This document shows, in pieces, positions 7,838 through 15,158 of a stretch of DNA of 64,000 nucleotides (positions are counted from its first letter, which is position 1; each line of letters starts with the position of its first letter). Both the position numbers and the translations under genes were made by a program. The stretch is from CAVVEC01 sp963770485 (GTDB taxonomy: Bacteria; Acidobacteriota; Terriglobia; Terriglobales; Acidobacteriaceae): NCBI GenBank assembly GCA_963770485.1, contig CAVYPX010000014.1:248001-312000 (forward strand). The letters are read 5' to 3'. The notes below the pieces were generated by a model. The model was not told the DNA's origin, ran no database searches, and was given only the letters and a program-made list of their open reading frames with translations.

Positions 7838-7880
7838 GGCTCTTAGCTCTTGGCTTTTTGCTCTTGGCTCCTAGCTACCC
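7838..7880. repeat. TCTTAGCTCTTGGC word repeat
   Basis: The rpsH-rplF spacer is GGCTCTTAGCTCTTGGC then TTTTTGCTCTTGGCTCCTAG and CTACCCAGCCAC, i.e. near-tandem copies of an 8-9 base word. It belongs to the TAGCTCTTAGC family. Confidence 0.7.
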
Positions 7881-7885
7881 AGCCA

Positions 7886-8284
7886 CTACCAAATCTCGCA
7901 AAGAACTTCGCCTCCCAGACCTTCCTTGCGCGCCTGGCGCCCGGTCATCACCCCGCGGGGCGTGGTCAGGATGTTGATGCCCAGACCACCCAGCACTCGC
8001 GGAATCTCGGCCCGTCGCACATACACCCGGCAGCCCGGTCGGGAAACGCGCTCCACATTCGAGATCGCCGCCTCATTGTTATTGCTGTACTTCAGGTAGA
8101 TGCGCAGGACCTTGTGTCCTTCCTCTTCCGTAGCCTTGAAATTGGAGATGTAGCCCTCTTCTTTCAGGATGCGGGCAATCTCCTGCTTCAGCTTGGAAGC
8201 GGGAATATCCACCTTCTGGTGCCGCGCGCTAATCGCATTGCGGATGCGCGCCAGCATGTCTGCGACCGGATCGGTCAACCTCAT
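7886..8284 (-). CDS. rpsH: 30S ribosomal protein S8
   Basis: Central-domain 16S rRNA-binding protein; in E. coli it is the translational repressor of the spc operon. The 132-residue product opens MRLTDPVADMLARIRNAISA. It ends with the family signature EIPRVLGGLGINILTTPRGV, MTGRQARKEGLGGEVLCEIW. Length is normal. Confidence 0.97.
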   Translation of the reverse strand: MRLTDPVADMLARIRNAISARHQKVDIPASKLKQEIARILKEEGYISNFKATEEEGHKVLRIYLKYSNNNEAAISNVERVSRPGCRVYVRRAEIPRVLGGLGINILTTPRGVMTGRQARKEGLGGEVLCEIW

Positions 8285-8349
8285 CGTTTTGCTTCTCCTC
8301 AGTCGCCCGTTTGCTTCACTGGTTGCGAAGAACCTGCAGCGACTTGATT

Positions 8350-8400
8350 CTCACTTAGTCGTCGTTCGTCACGAGTCGTTTGTCTTTCGCGACCACCCGT
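8350..8400. repeat. TCGTCGTTCGTCACGAGTCG word repeat
   Basis: The rpsN-rpsH spacer contains TTAGTCGTCGTTCGTCACGA and GTCGTTTGTCTTTCGCGACC. It is a weaker, mostly direct version of the GACGAACGACG family, without an obvious second arm. Confidence 0.5.
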
Positions 8401-8416
8401 AAAGAACGAACTTCCC

Positions 8417-8641
8417 CTACCAGGACGATTTCGAGACCCCGGGAATCTCTCCGCGCAACGCCAAACCGCGGAAGCACAAACGGCAAATGCCGAACTTCCG
8501 CAGATAAGCCCTCGGACGTCCACAAATCTTGCAGCGGTTGTGCTTGCGCGTGGAAAACTTCGGCCGCGGTTCTTTGTTGCCATGCGCTTGATCAAACTTC
8601 TTTTGGATCTTTGCGTCCTTGACTCGTTTTGCTGTTGTCAT
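8417..8641 (-). CDS. rpsN: 30S ribosomal protein S14, zinc type
   Basis: Head protein needed for S3 and S10 incorporation. I chose the ATG at 8641, giving 74 residues (MTTAKRVKDAKIQKKFDQAH ...), because GAAAGG precedes it closely. A longer open frame upstream would run through the spacer repeat. The zinc motif CKICGRPRAYLRKFGICRLC (two C-x2-C pairs) is intact, and the C-terminus GEIPGVSKSSW is standard. This is the short Zn-binding (type Z) S14 with about a dozen extra residues before the zinc ribbon. Confidence 0.95.
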   Translation of the reverse strand: MTTAKRVKDAKIQKKFDQAHGNKEPRPKFSTRKHNRCKICGRPRAYLRKFGICRLCFRGLALRGEIPGVSKSSW

Positions 8642-8647
8642 GAAACC

Positions 8648-8763
8648 TTTCGTTGAATCAATGAATCGTTGAGCCATTGACTCATTGCCAATCCATTTTT
8701 CTGTCGTCTCCCTACTGTGTCGCTCCGTAATTGAATGAATCAATAAATCAATGATTCAATTTC
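8648..8763. repeat. TTGAATCAATGAATCG inverted word repeat
   Basis: The rplE-rpsN spacer has GTTGAATCAATGAATCGTTG and AGCCATTGACTCATTG on the left, and AATTGAATGAATCAATAAAT and CAATGATTCAATTTCTCAATT on the right. This is another spacer built from repeated 7-8 base words (TGAATCA/TGATTCA), here with its own vocabulary. Confidence 0.7.
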
Positions 8764-9388
8764 TCAATTCCGGAACGGCATTCCCAAATGCTTCAGCAGC
8801 GCCCGCGCCTGCTCGTCGCTGCGGGCTGTGGTCACGATGGTGACGTTCATGCCCTTCAGCTTGTCGACCTTGGCATAATCAATCTCGGGAAAGATCAGCT
8901 GGTCGTGCAAACCGAGGGTATAATTGCCGCGGCCATCGAACGACTTGGTGGAAACCCCACGAAAGTCGCGCACACGGGGGAGCACGATGTTTACCAGCCG
9001 GTCAAAAAATTCGTACATGCGGTCCCCGCGCAGTGTGACCATGGCGCCAATGGATTGGCCCTCGCGCACCTTGAAGGCGGCTATCGATTTCTTGGCGCGC
9101 GTGACTACCGGCTTCTGGCCCGTGATCTGACTGAGTTCGTGCACCGCGGGATCGAGGACCTTGGCATTCTGCGTGGCTTCGCCCACGCCCATGTTGACCA
9201 CGATCTTGTCCAGATGCGGCACGGCCATCGGGATTCTTGAGGTCAAATTCCTTCATCAGAACCGAGGCGACTTCCTTGTGAAAGCGTGTTTTCAGCCGCG
9301 GCGTCTCCTTGGCGCTGTGACGTGCTACCTCGGGAGCCCGCTGCTCTTCCTGCTGTGCGCCCTTTTTGTCCTTCTTCTCTTTCGCCAT
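8764..9388 (-). CDS. rplE: 50S ribosomal protein L5, interrupted by a +1 frameshift
   Basis: L5 binds 5S rRNA and contacts P-site tRNA in the central protuberance. The gene is split between two frames. An ATG at 9388 opens MAKEKKDKKGAQQEEQ ... FHKEVASVLMKEFDLKN. The frame then goes wrong at a CCCGATGG run near 9229-9235. The rest of L5 (PMAVPHLDKIVVNMGVGEAT ... LLKHLGMPFRN) continues in the next frame to the stop at 8764. Removing one C restores the conserved KNPMAVP junction and a protein of about 207 residues with a charged N-terminal extension. L5 is essential, so a sequencing or assembly indel is the likeliest explanation. Translation of the downstream half alone from TTG at 9246 would lack the N-terminal helix. 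Confidence 0.88.
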
Positions 9389-9414
9389 TGCTTTAACTTG
9401 CCTTCTCTCACGGT

Positions 9415-9545
9415 TCTGAGCTGGCTCTTGGCTCTTAGCCTTTAGCTCTCAGCTTGGAGCCAAAACTGTCTCGGCTCGTGAGCCCCTTCCACTCTCTACT
9501 GGACCCTATGCATAAGCTAAAGGCCAACAGCTAAAAGCCAAAAGC
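9415..9545. repeat. GCTCTTGGCTCTTAGCC inverted word repeat
   Basis: The rplX-rplE spacer holds GAGCTGGCTCTTGGCTCTTA and GCCTTTAGCTCTCAGCTTGG on the left. The complement-like words AAGCTAAAGGCCAACAGCTA and AAAGCCAAAAGCC are on the right, bracketing about 60 bases of ordinary sequence. Confidence 0.7.
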
Positions 9546-9887
9546 CTATTTTTCCAGCGTCGTTCCGCACTTCTTGCACACCCGCACCTTGCGGTCGCCA
9601 CGCACTTCGTGGCCGATGCGGACCGGCCCGCAAGTGGCGCAGAGGAGTTGCACGTTCGAGAGCGAAATGCGGCTCTCCTGCTCCGCAATTCCCCCTTTAA
9701 TGTTGCGCTGCGGATTGGGCCGCACGTGTTTCTTCACGATCATCACGTGCTCCACCAGGAGCTTGCCCTCGTCGGGAAACACGCGCAGGACGCGGCCTTC
9801 CTTGCCTTTGTCGCGGCCGGTGATCACTTTCACCGTGTCGTTGCGGCGAATATCAACTCGTTTGTGTACTGTGGCTACGGTTGCCAT
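9546..9887 (-). CDS. rplX: 50S ribosomal protein L24
   Basis: Early-assembly initiator protein of the large subunit, located near the exit tunnel. The 113-residue product has a KOW motif (RRNDTVKVITGRDKGKEGRV), then NPQRNIKGGIAEQESRISLS. It ends with a Cys pair region (CATCGPVRIG, VRVCKKCGTTLEK) as in longer bacterial L24. Length is typical. It lies between rplN and rplE. Confidence 0.97.
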   Translation of the reverse strand: MATVATVHKRVDIRRNDTVKVITGRDKGKEGRVLRVFPDEGKLLVEHVMIVKKHVRPNPQRNIKGGIAEQESRISLSNVQLLCATCGPVRIGHEVRGDRKVRVCKKCGTTLEK

Positions 9888-9905
9888 GTTCCAACCCTTC
9901 AGAAC

Positions 9906-10005
9906 AATTTGTAAACGGGTAATTTAGTAATTTGAAACCCAATAAAATCAGACTTCCGACACGGGGTTAAATTACCAAATCACTAAATTGCTCACTTACC
10001 AAACT
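9906..10005. repeat. AT-rich TAATTTAGTAATTTG inverted repeat
   Basis: The rplN-rplX spacer has GGGTAATTTAGTAATTTG on the left and TAAATTACCAAATCACTAAA and TTGCTCACTTACC on the right. It is the same AT-rich vocabulary as 6715-6810 and 19999-20098, but a different sequence. Confidence 0.8.
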
Positions 10006-10006
10006 C

Positions 10007-10378
10007 CTACAGCACCTCGGGTGCTAACGAAACAATCTTCAAAAACTTCTTTTCCCGCAGTTCGCGGGCCACGGGACCGAAGACGCGCGTTCCCACCGGC
10101 TCTCCGGCCTCATTGATCAGCACAGCGGCATTCTGATCGAAGCGGATGTAAGTGCCGTCGCGGCGGCGGTGCTCCTTGCGCGTACGTACAATCACCGCTT
10201 TGACCACCTTCCCCTTCTGCACCTGGCCATCTGGAGAGGCCTCTTTCACGCTGGCCGTGATCACGTCTCCCAAGCCGGCGTTCAATCCGGTGTGGCCGCC
10301 GAGCGGCAGGATCATCTGCAGCTTGCGGGCGCCGGAGTTGTCGGCGACCTCGAGCATACTTCTCATCATCACGGCCAT
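10007..10378 (-). CDS. rplN: 50S ribosomal protein L14
   Basis: Large-subunit interface protein, part of intersubunit bridge B8 and a binding site for the silencing factor RsfS. The 123-residue product shows MLEVADNSGARKLQMILPLG, GDVITASVKEASPDGQVQKG, AVIVRTRKEHRRRDGTYIRF, and GTRVFGPVARELREKKFLKI. Length is normal, between rpsQ and rplX. Confidence 0.97.
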   Translation of the reverse strand: MAVMMRSMLEVADNSGARKLQMILPLGGHTGLNAGLGDVITASVKEASPDGQVQKGKVVKAVIVRTRKEHRRRDGTYIRFDQNAAVLINEAGEPVGTRVFGPVARELREKKFLKIVSLAPEVL

Positions 10379-10406
10379 AGGTCAATCCCCCTCTATGCCT
10401 CGGGTT

Positions 10407-10730
10407 TCACAAACCGCTGTCCGCAGCAATGGTCTCCGGTGTGAGCGCGGTGCGGCGGACAATCTGCTTGAGGCGCCACCGTTTCAGCTTCGACAGCGGC
10501 CGGGTTTCCTCGAGCCGCACCACATCGCCGATGTGAGCCTCGTTCTTCTCATCGTGGGCATAAAACTTTTTTGCCTTGGAGATCACCCGGCCATAAAATC
10601 CGTGCGACTTCTTGCGCACCACCTGAACCACGATGGTCTTACGCATGCGGTTAGAGACCACCTCGCCAACGATTTCCTTGCGCCGGCCTGCCGCGGCTTG
10701 CGTGTTCTGCTGTGAGTTTGTCTCAGGCAT
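10407..10730 (-). CDS. rpsQ: 30S ribosomal protein S17
   Basis: OB-fold 16S rRNA-binding protein. The 107-residue product has an N-terminal polar extension (MPETNSQQNTQAAAGRRKEI) ahead of the core VGEVVSNRMRKTIVVQVVRK, FYAHDEKNEAHIGDVVRLEE and TRPLSKLKRWRL. E. coli S17 is 84 residues. Its ATG shares one base with the rpmC stop (TAATG), indicating coupled translation. Confidence 0.96.
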   Translation of the reverse strand: MPETNSQQNTQAAAGRRKEIVGEVVSNRMRKTIVVQVVRKKSHGFYGRVISKAKKFYAHDEKNEAHIGDVVRLEETRPLSKLKRWRLKQIVRRTALTPETIAADSGL

Positions 10731-10945
10731 TACTTCTTCTCCGTTTTGCCGCTGGCGGCCAGTTCACGCTCCCGGGCGATGGTTTTCACGCGCGCGATAT
10801 CCTTGCGCAGGCCGCGAATCTTTTTCAGGCTCTCGGTTTGCCCCATGTTCAGCTGAAACTTCAGCTTGAAGAGCTGATCGTTCAAATCGCGCTCCTGGTG
10901 GCTCAGTTCATCGTCGGTCAAGTTGCGGACTTTATCGGGTTTCAT
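10730..10945 (-). CDS. rpmC: 50S ribosomal protein L29
   Basis: Small helical protein near the tunnel exit and part of the docking site for trigger factor and SRP. The 71-residue product contains the signature LTDDELSHQERDLNDQLFKL, KFQLNMGQTES, and IRGLRKDIARVKTIARERE. The stop overlaps the rpsQ start by one base. Confidence 0.96.
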   Translation of the reverse strand: MKPDKVRNLTDDELSHQERDLNDQLFKLKFQLNMGQTESLKKIRGLRKDIARVKTIARERELAASGKTEKK

Positions 10946-10962
10946 AAGTCAGTTCTCGGTTC

Positions 10963-11382
10963 TCAGTGTGCCGCCGATTCGCGCTTTACAAAACGGGTGC
11001 GCAACGGCAGCTTGTGCGAAGCCAAACGCATGGCTTCAAACGCGTCCTGCGGCGTGACCCCTTCCATCTCGAACAGGATCTTACCCGGATGGACCACTGC
11101 GACCCAGTGATCCGGCGCGCCCTTGCCTTTTCCCATGCGGGTTTCGGCCGGCTTCTTGGTCACGGGCTTGTCGGGAAACAGGCGCAGCCAGATCTTGCCG
11201 CCGCGTTTGACGAAGCGCGTCATGGCCACACGGCTGGCCTCGATCTGCCGGTCGGTGATCCAGCCCGGCTCGAGCACCTTCAATCCGTAATCCCCGAAAG
11301 CCAGTTCGCTTCCGCGCCAGGCTTTCCCGGTCATGCGTCCGCGTTGCTGCTTGCGGTACTTTACTTTCTTTGGCATCAACAT
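10963..11382 (-). CDS. rplP: 50S ribosomal protein L16
   Basis: Binds near the A-site and organises the tRNA-binding region of 23S rRNA. The 139-residue product opens MLMPKKVKYRKQQRGRMTGK. It carries PDKPVTKKPAETRMGKGKGA and the motif WVAVVHPGKILFEMEGV. A start at the second Met is possible. Length is normal. Confidence 0.97.
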   Translation of the reverse strand: MLMPKKVKYRKQQRGRMTGKAWRGSELAFGDYGLKVLEPGWITDRQIEASRVAMTRFVKRGGKIWLRLFPDKPVTKKPAETRMGKGKGAPDHWVAVVHPGKILFEMEGVTPQDAFEAMRLASHKLPLRTRFVKRESAAH

Positions 11383-11387
11383 AAGTC

Positions 11388-11425
11388 AGCTCTTTGCTTC
11401 TAGCTTCTAGCTCTTGGCTCAAGAC
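11388..11425. repeat. CTTCTAGCTTCTAGCTCTTGG word repeat
   Basis: The rpsC-rplP spacer begins CAGCTCTTTGCTTCTAGCTT and CTAGCTCTTGGCTCAAGAC, i.e. direct copies of an 8-base word of the TAGCTCTTAGC family. The remaining 30 bases before rpsC show nothing. Confidence 0.6.
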
Positions 11426-11455
11426 GCCGCCCTGCCGCGTCTCTGCAAACATCGT

Positions 11456-12124
11456 CTAAAAGGCGCCCGCCGGCTGCTGAGCCTCGCGCTTCTTCGTCGG
11501 CAAAATTTCGCCCTTATAAACCCAGCACTTCACGCCGATTACACCGTAGGTAGTCCGGGCCTCGGTGAAACCGTAGTCAATGTCGGCTCTCAGCGTGTGC
11601 AGCGGCAAACGGCCTTGCAGATACCACTCCGAGCGGGCGATTTCGTTCCCATTCAGGCGGCCGCTGACCCGCACCTTGATGCCCTTGCAGCCGAAGCGCA
11701 GCGCCGAATCCACCGCCTTGCGCATGGCCCGGCGGAAGCCCACACGTTTTTCCAGTTGCAGCGCAATCGACTCCGACACCAGTTGCGCATCCAGTTCCGG
11801 TTTGTGCACTTCCTGAATGTCCACGTAGACATCGCGACCGCCCATGCGCTTCTGCACTTCTGCCTTGAGCTTGTCGATCTCTGCGCCTTTGCGTCCGATG
11901 ATGATGCCCGGACGCGCGGTCTTAATAATGACGCGCAGCTTGTTGCCGGGACGCTCGATTTCGATCGAGCTGACGCCCGCCGACTTGAGCTTGTCCTTCA
12001 ACTCCGCTTTCAGTTTGACGTCTTCCAGCAACTGCTTGTCGTAATCCCGCTCGGCAAACCAGCGCGACTTCCACGGCTTGGTGTAGCCGAGCCTGAAACC
12101 ATAAGGATGAACTTTTTGTCCCAT
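11456..12124 (-). CDS. rpsC: 30S ribosomal protein S3
   Basis: Forms part of the mRNA entry channel and its helicase activity. The 222-residue product opens MGQKVHPYGFRLGYTKPWKS. It has a KH domain around residues 60-110 with the GxxG loop in KTARPGIIIGRKGAEIDKL, and a C-terminal domain with GCKGIKVRVSGRLNGNEIAR. Length and position (between rplV and rplP) are normal. Confidence 0.97.
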   Translation of the reverse strand: MGQKVHPYGFRLGYTKPWKSRWFAERDYDKQLLEDVKLKAELKDKLKSAGVSSIEIERPGNKLRVIIKTARPGIIIGRKGAEIDKLKAEVQKRMGGRDVYVDIQEVHKPELDAQLVSESIALQLEKRVGFRRAMRKAVDSALRFGCKGIKVRVSGRLNGNEIARSEWYLQGRLPLHTLRADIDYGFTEARTTYGVIGVKCWVYKGEILPTKKREAQQPAGAF

Positions 12125-12156
12125 CGCTACTCCTGTTCGAACCTAGCGCAATTAGG

Positions 12157-12660
12157 CTAGCTTCGTGCTCCTGCAGTCTTTTTCCCGCTCTTGTTCCGGT
12201 TCTTGCCTGCCGGCGTCTTGCCCTTTACTCCTGCGCTTGCCTTGGCCTTTACTGGAACCTTCGCCGGGGCTCGTTCGGCGCCGGCCACGTTGGCTAATGC
12301 TTCGCCGTTCTTACCCCGTTCCGCCAGCGCAATCTCGATATGGGCGATGCGCCGCACATAGCGGAAGGCGCGACCCATGGGTGCGGGACGGATCCGCTTC
12401 ATCCGCGGCCCGTCGTTGGCGACCGCCCGCTTCACATACAGGCTGTCCACGTCAACTTCAATGCCCTTCTCGGAATTGAGATAATTGGCATTGTCCAGCG
12501 CCGAGCGCAGCAGCTTCTCTACCGTCGCTGCAACCCGCTTCTTGGTGAAGGTCAGCGTATTGAGGGCATCCTCCACCCGGCGGCCCTTGATCAGGTCCAG
12601 CACCAGACGCGCCTTCTGCGGCGAGACTCTCATAAAACGGGCTTGAGCTCGAAATTCCAT
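12157..12660 (-). CDS. rplV: 50S ribosomal protein L22 with basic C-terminal tail
   Basis: L22 lines the nascent-chain tunnel with its extended hairpin. Residues 1 to about 112 are the conserved L22 core (ARFMRVSPQKARLVLDLIKG, VYVKRAVANDGPRMKRIRPA-type region, PMGRAFRYVRRIAHIEIAL). The remaining 55 residues form a Lys/Ala/Pro-rich tail (KAKASAGVKGKTPAGKNRNK). The usual length is about 110-115, so the tail is a lineage-specific extension, probably flexible and RNA-binding. Confidence 0.95.
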   Translation of the reverse strand: MEFRAQARFMRVSPQKARLVLDLIKGRRVEDALNTLTFTKKRVAATVEKLLRSALDNANYLNSEKGIEVDVDSLYVKRAVANDGPRMKRIRPAPMGRAFRYVRRIAHIEIALAERGKNGEALANVAGAERAPAKVPVKAKASAGVKGKTPAGKNRNKSGKKTAGARS

Positions 12661-12684
12661 AGGTTATCTCTATCAATCCTGCTC

Positions 12685-13059
12685 TTACGCTTTCGGTGCT
12701 GCCGGAGCTGCTGGAGCCGCTCCTCCAGTTCCCGCTGCCGGAACCGGAGCTCCGGGACCGCCCGGCACTCCTGCCGGTTTGGCGGCCACTTCGGTTGCCG
12801 CCCTCATCGAATGCCCCTTGAACTGGCGAGTGAAGCTGAACTCGCCCAGCTTGTGGCCCACCATGTTCTCGGTGACATACACCGGGATGAACTTCTTGCC
12901 GTTGTGCACCGCAATCGTGTGTCCGACGAATTCCGGAATAATGGTTGAGCGCCGCGACCAGGTGCGCAGCACCTTCTTCTCATTGCGTGCATTCATGGCA
13001 TCCACTCGCGATTGCAAGTAGCTATCCACGAACGGCCCTTTCTTGGTTGAACGTGCCAT
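12685..13059 (-). CDS. rpsS: 30S ribosomal protein S19 with Ala/Pro/Gly tail
   Basis: Head protein that forms a complex with S13 near the A-site. Residues 1-90 match S19 (MARSTKKGPFVDSYLQSRVD, TWSRRSTIIPEFVGHTIAVH, NMVGHKLGEFSFTRQFKGHS). They are followed by about 30 residues of low-complexity Ala/Pro/Gly (GVPGGPGAPVPAAGTGGAAP). Normal S19 is about 92 residues, so the tail is an unusual addition. Confidence 0.95.
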   Translation of the reverse strand: MARSTKKGPFVDSYLQSRVDAMNARNEKKVLRTWSRRSTIIPEFVGHTIAVHNGKKFIPVYVTENMVGHKLGEFSFTRQFKGHSMRAATEVAAKPAGVPGGPGAPVPAAGTGGAAPAAPAAPKA

Positions 13060-13063
13060 AAAT

Positions 13064-13172
13064 TCAGCTCTTAGCTGTTAGCTCCTAGCTCTTAGCTCAA
13101 GACTTCGTCATTCCGAACCGCTTTGAGCGGTGAGGAATTCGCTTTAGCCAACGACCGACGACGAACGGCCAA
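13064..13172. repeat. Mixed spacer: word repeat plus REP-like hairpin
   Basis: The rplB-rpsS spacer combines three elements. First comes the TAGCTCTTAGC vocabulary (CAGCTCTTAGCTGTTAGCTC, CTAGCTCTTAGCTC). A REP-like hairpin follows (GTCATTCC, then AACCGCTTTGAGCGGTGAGG, then AATTC, about 13104-13140). The GACGAACGACG vocabulary closes it (CCAACGACCGACGACGAACG). Three repeat types in one short gap is striking. Confidence 0.7.
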
Positions 13173-13175
13173 CGG

Positions 13176-14000
13176 CTATTTCGATCTCCGATTCACGATG
13201 AAGGCATCCGTACGCTTGTTGTTCCGCGTCTTGTACCCGCGAGTCGGCTGACCCCAAGGGGTCACGGGATGCCGGCCACCGGAAGTCTTGCCTTCGCCGC
13301 CGCCGTGCGGGTGATCCACCGGATTCATGGAAACGCCGCGATTGTGCGGTCGCTTCCCGAGCCACCGCGAACGGCCGGCTTTGCCGATGGTGATGTTTTC
13401 GTGATCCAGATTGCCGACCTGGCCAATCGTCGCCATGCAGCCCTGCGCAACTTTGCGAATCTCGCCGGAAGGCAGTTTGACCAGCGCGTACTCGCCTTCC
13501 TTGGCAACCAGCTGCGCCGCACCTCCCGCCGAGCGCACCATTTGGGCGCCCTTACCCGGCTTCAACTCGACGTTATGAATCGTCGTACCGGGCGGGATGT
13601 TCCGCAGCGGCAAGGCATTGCCCACCAGAATGTCAGCTTCCGGACCGCTGACAACTTTTTGCCCAACCTTCAGGCCGTCGGGCTGCAAAATGTAACGCTT
13701 CTCGCCGTCGGCGTAGCTCAACAGAGCAATACGGGCCGAGCGATTAGGATCGTATTCGATCGTACTCACGGTGGCCGGAATTCCGATCTTATCGCGCTTG
13801 AAATCAATGATGCGCAGCTTGCGTTTGTGGCCGCCACCAATGAACCGCATGGTGGTATCACCGCAATTGCGCCGCCCGCCGGTGCGCGGTTTGGGCTCGA
13901 CCAGCGGCTTGTACGGCTGAGTCGTGGTGATATCGTCATTGACCAGCGTAGTCCGGTACCGCAGTGTCTCCGTTGTTGGTCGGTATGTTTTGATTGCCAT
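13176..14000 (-). CDS. rplB: 50S ribosomal protein L2
   Basis: Core large-subunit protein required for peptidyl-transferase activity and subunit association. The 274-residue product has MAIKTYRPTTETLRYRTTLV, the RNA-binding domain (GGGHKRKLRIIDFKRDKIGI), and the signature MNPVDHPHGGGEGKTSGGRH containing the conserved catalytic-region His. Length is normal. Confidence 0.97.
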   Translation of the reverse strand: MAIKTYRPTTETLRYRTTLVNDDITTTQPYKPLVEPKPRTGGRRNCGDTTMRFIGGGHKRKLRIIDFKRDKIGIPATVSTIEYDPNRSARIALLSYADGEKRYILQPDGLKVGQKVVSGPEADILVGNALPLRNIPPGTTIHNVELKPGKGAQMVRSAGGAAQLVAKEGEYALVKLPSGEIRKVAQGCMATIGQVGNLDHENITIGKAGRSRWLGKRPHNRGVSMNPVDHPHGGGEGKTSGGRHPVTPWGQPTRGYKTRNNKRTDAFIVNRRSK

Positions 14001-14004
14001 AAAT

Positions 14005-14082
14005 CCGCTCTCAGCTTCTGGCTCTTAGCTTTGCCTCACGCCGGTAGTTGTCGATTCCTAACTACCAGCTACCAGCTCCTAG
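14005..14082. repeat. TAGCTACCAGCTCCTAGC word repeat
   Basis: The rplW-rplB spacer has CCGCTCTCAGCTTCTGGCTC and TTAGCTTTGCC, then ACTACCAGCTACCAGCTCCT and AGCTAC running into the rplW stop region. It is mostly direct copies of the TAGCTCTTAGC word. Confidence 0.65.
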
Positions 14083-14376
14083 CTACAGGTTTTGCGCGTA
14101 CTCCGGCATCTTTTCCCCGCTCTTCAACCGCACATACGCTTTCTTCCAATCCGGACGGTAACCCGTGAACTTCCCGCGCCGCCGTTCTTTGCCGGGGTAC
14201 ATTGCGGTGCGCACGGACCGCACCTTCACCTTGAAAATGCTCTGTACGGCTTCCTTGATTTCGGTCTTCGTGGCCTTGGGCGCCACCTGGAACACCAGCG
14301 TATTCTGATGTTCCTTGATCGCCAGTCCTTTTTCCGTAATGACCGGTCGAAGCAGAGTCTGGTATGCGGATTTCAT
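14083..14376 (-). CDS. rplW: 50S ribosomal protein L23
   Basis: Tunnel-exit protein and main docking site for trigger factor and SRP. The 97-residue product contains LRPVITEKGLAIKEHQNTLV, FQVAPKATKTEIKEAVQSIF, VKVRSVRTAMYPGKERRRGK and GYRPDWKKAYVRLKSGEKMP. Its ATG overlaps the rplD stop (TGATG), so translation is coupled. Confidence 0.97.
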   Translation of the reverse strand: MKSAYQTLLRPVITEKGLAIKEHQNTLVFQVAPKATKTEIKEAVQSIFKVKVRSVRTAMYPGKERRRGKFTGYRPDWKKAYVRLKSGEKMPEYAQNL

Positions 14377-15113
14377 CAGGCCACCTCCGCTGCTTTTTCA
14401 TGCCGCGTCCGTCTTCGCGGAGAACGGGAAGCCTTCTTCGGTCCACCCTCACCCTCCGCCGCTTGCCGTTGCCGCTTGGAAACCGAATCTTTCAGAGAGA
14501 CCTGCAGCTTCTCGATTGCGGGTTGCGAGAAGATGGCCCGGTCGTAACGCAGCAGGTGGTACGGGTGAACCTCGTTCCCGCTGACCAGTTCGACTCCCTC
14601 CAGGTTGCGGGAACTCAGCTCCAGGTTGCGGTTTCCATGCTTCGGGACCTCAACCAACAGAACGGTTCCGTCCACCTTGAGCGCATCCAGCGCCTGACGA
14701 AACTGCTTGCTCTTCGGTTCCTTCACGTCGAATGTGTTCACCACGATCAGCTTGCCGTCCGCGAATTTTGCGGCCAGAGCGGAGCGCAGCGCCCCCAGCA
14801 GTTTCTTGCGGGGAAACGCGTAATCGTAGGAGCGGGGCTGAGGACCATGCACCGTCCCTCCATGCCGCCACAGCGGGGAACGGATGGAACCGACGCGAGC
14901 TCGTCCCGTGCCCTTCTGTTTCCAAAGTTTTTTGCCGGCTCCAGAGACCAGTTTCTTGTTCTTGGTAGCGTGCGTGCCCGCACGGTGTGCGGCACGGTAG
15001 TGCTTCACCGCCTCCCACAACAAATCCTCGTTGACCGCGCCGAAAACCTCATCGGCCAGTTCGAGGGTGCCGACCTTGGCTCCGCTCAAATCGTGTATGT
15101 CGATAGTTGCCAT
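14376..15113 (-). CDS. rplD: 50S ribosomal protein L4
   Basis: Tunnel-lining protein; in E. coli L4 also represses the S10 operon. The 245-residue product includes the loop region KKLVSGAGKKLWKQKGTGRA, RVGSIRSPLWRHGGTVHGPQ and RSYDYAFPRKK. The usual length is about 205. About 35 extra residues at the C-terminus are basic and low-complexity (SKRQRQAAEGEGGPKKASRS PRRR...). The core is intact. Confidence 0.96.
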   Translation of the reverse strand: MATIDIHDLSGAKVGTLELADEVFGAVNEDLLWEAVKHYRAAHRAGTHATKNKKLVSGAGKKLWKQKGTGRARVGSIRSPLWRHGGTVHGPQPRSYDYAFPRKKLLGALRSALAAKFADGKLIVVNTFDVKEPKSKQFRQALDALKVDGTVLLVEVPKHGNRNLELSSRNLEGVELVSGNEVHPYHLLRYDRAIFSQPAIEKLQVSLKDSVSKRQRQAAEGEGGPKKASRSPRRRTRHEKAAEVA

Positions 15114-15127
15114 CGCAGTCTCAGTTT

Positions 15128-15158
15128 TTCCTAGCTACTAGCTACCAGCCACTAGCTA
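15128..15158. repeat. CTAGCTACTAGCTACC word repeat
   Basis: The rplD-adjacent spacer before rplC reads TCCTAGCTACTAGCTACCAG then CCACTAGCTACT, i.e. near-tandem 8-base words. Confidence 0.6.

Noticed and set aside
9225..9246. Programmed +1 frameshifting in rplE as the preferred explanation
   Set aside because: No in-frame stop at the slip site, no stimulatory structure seen, and no known precedent for L5; an indel is simpler. It remains as an alternative only.
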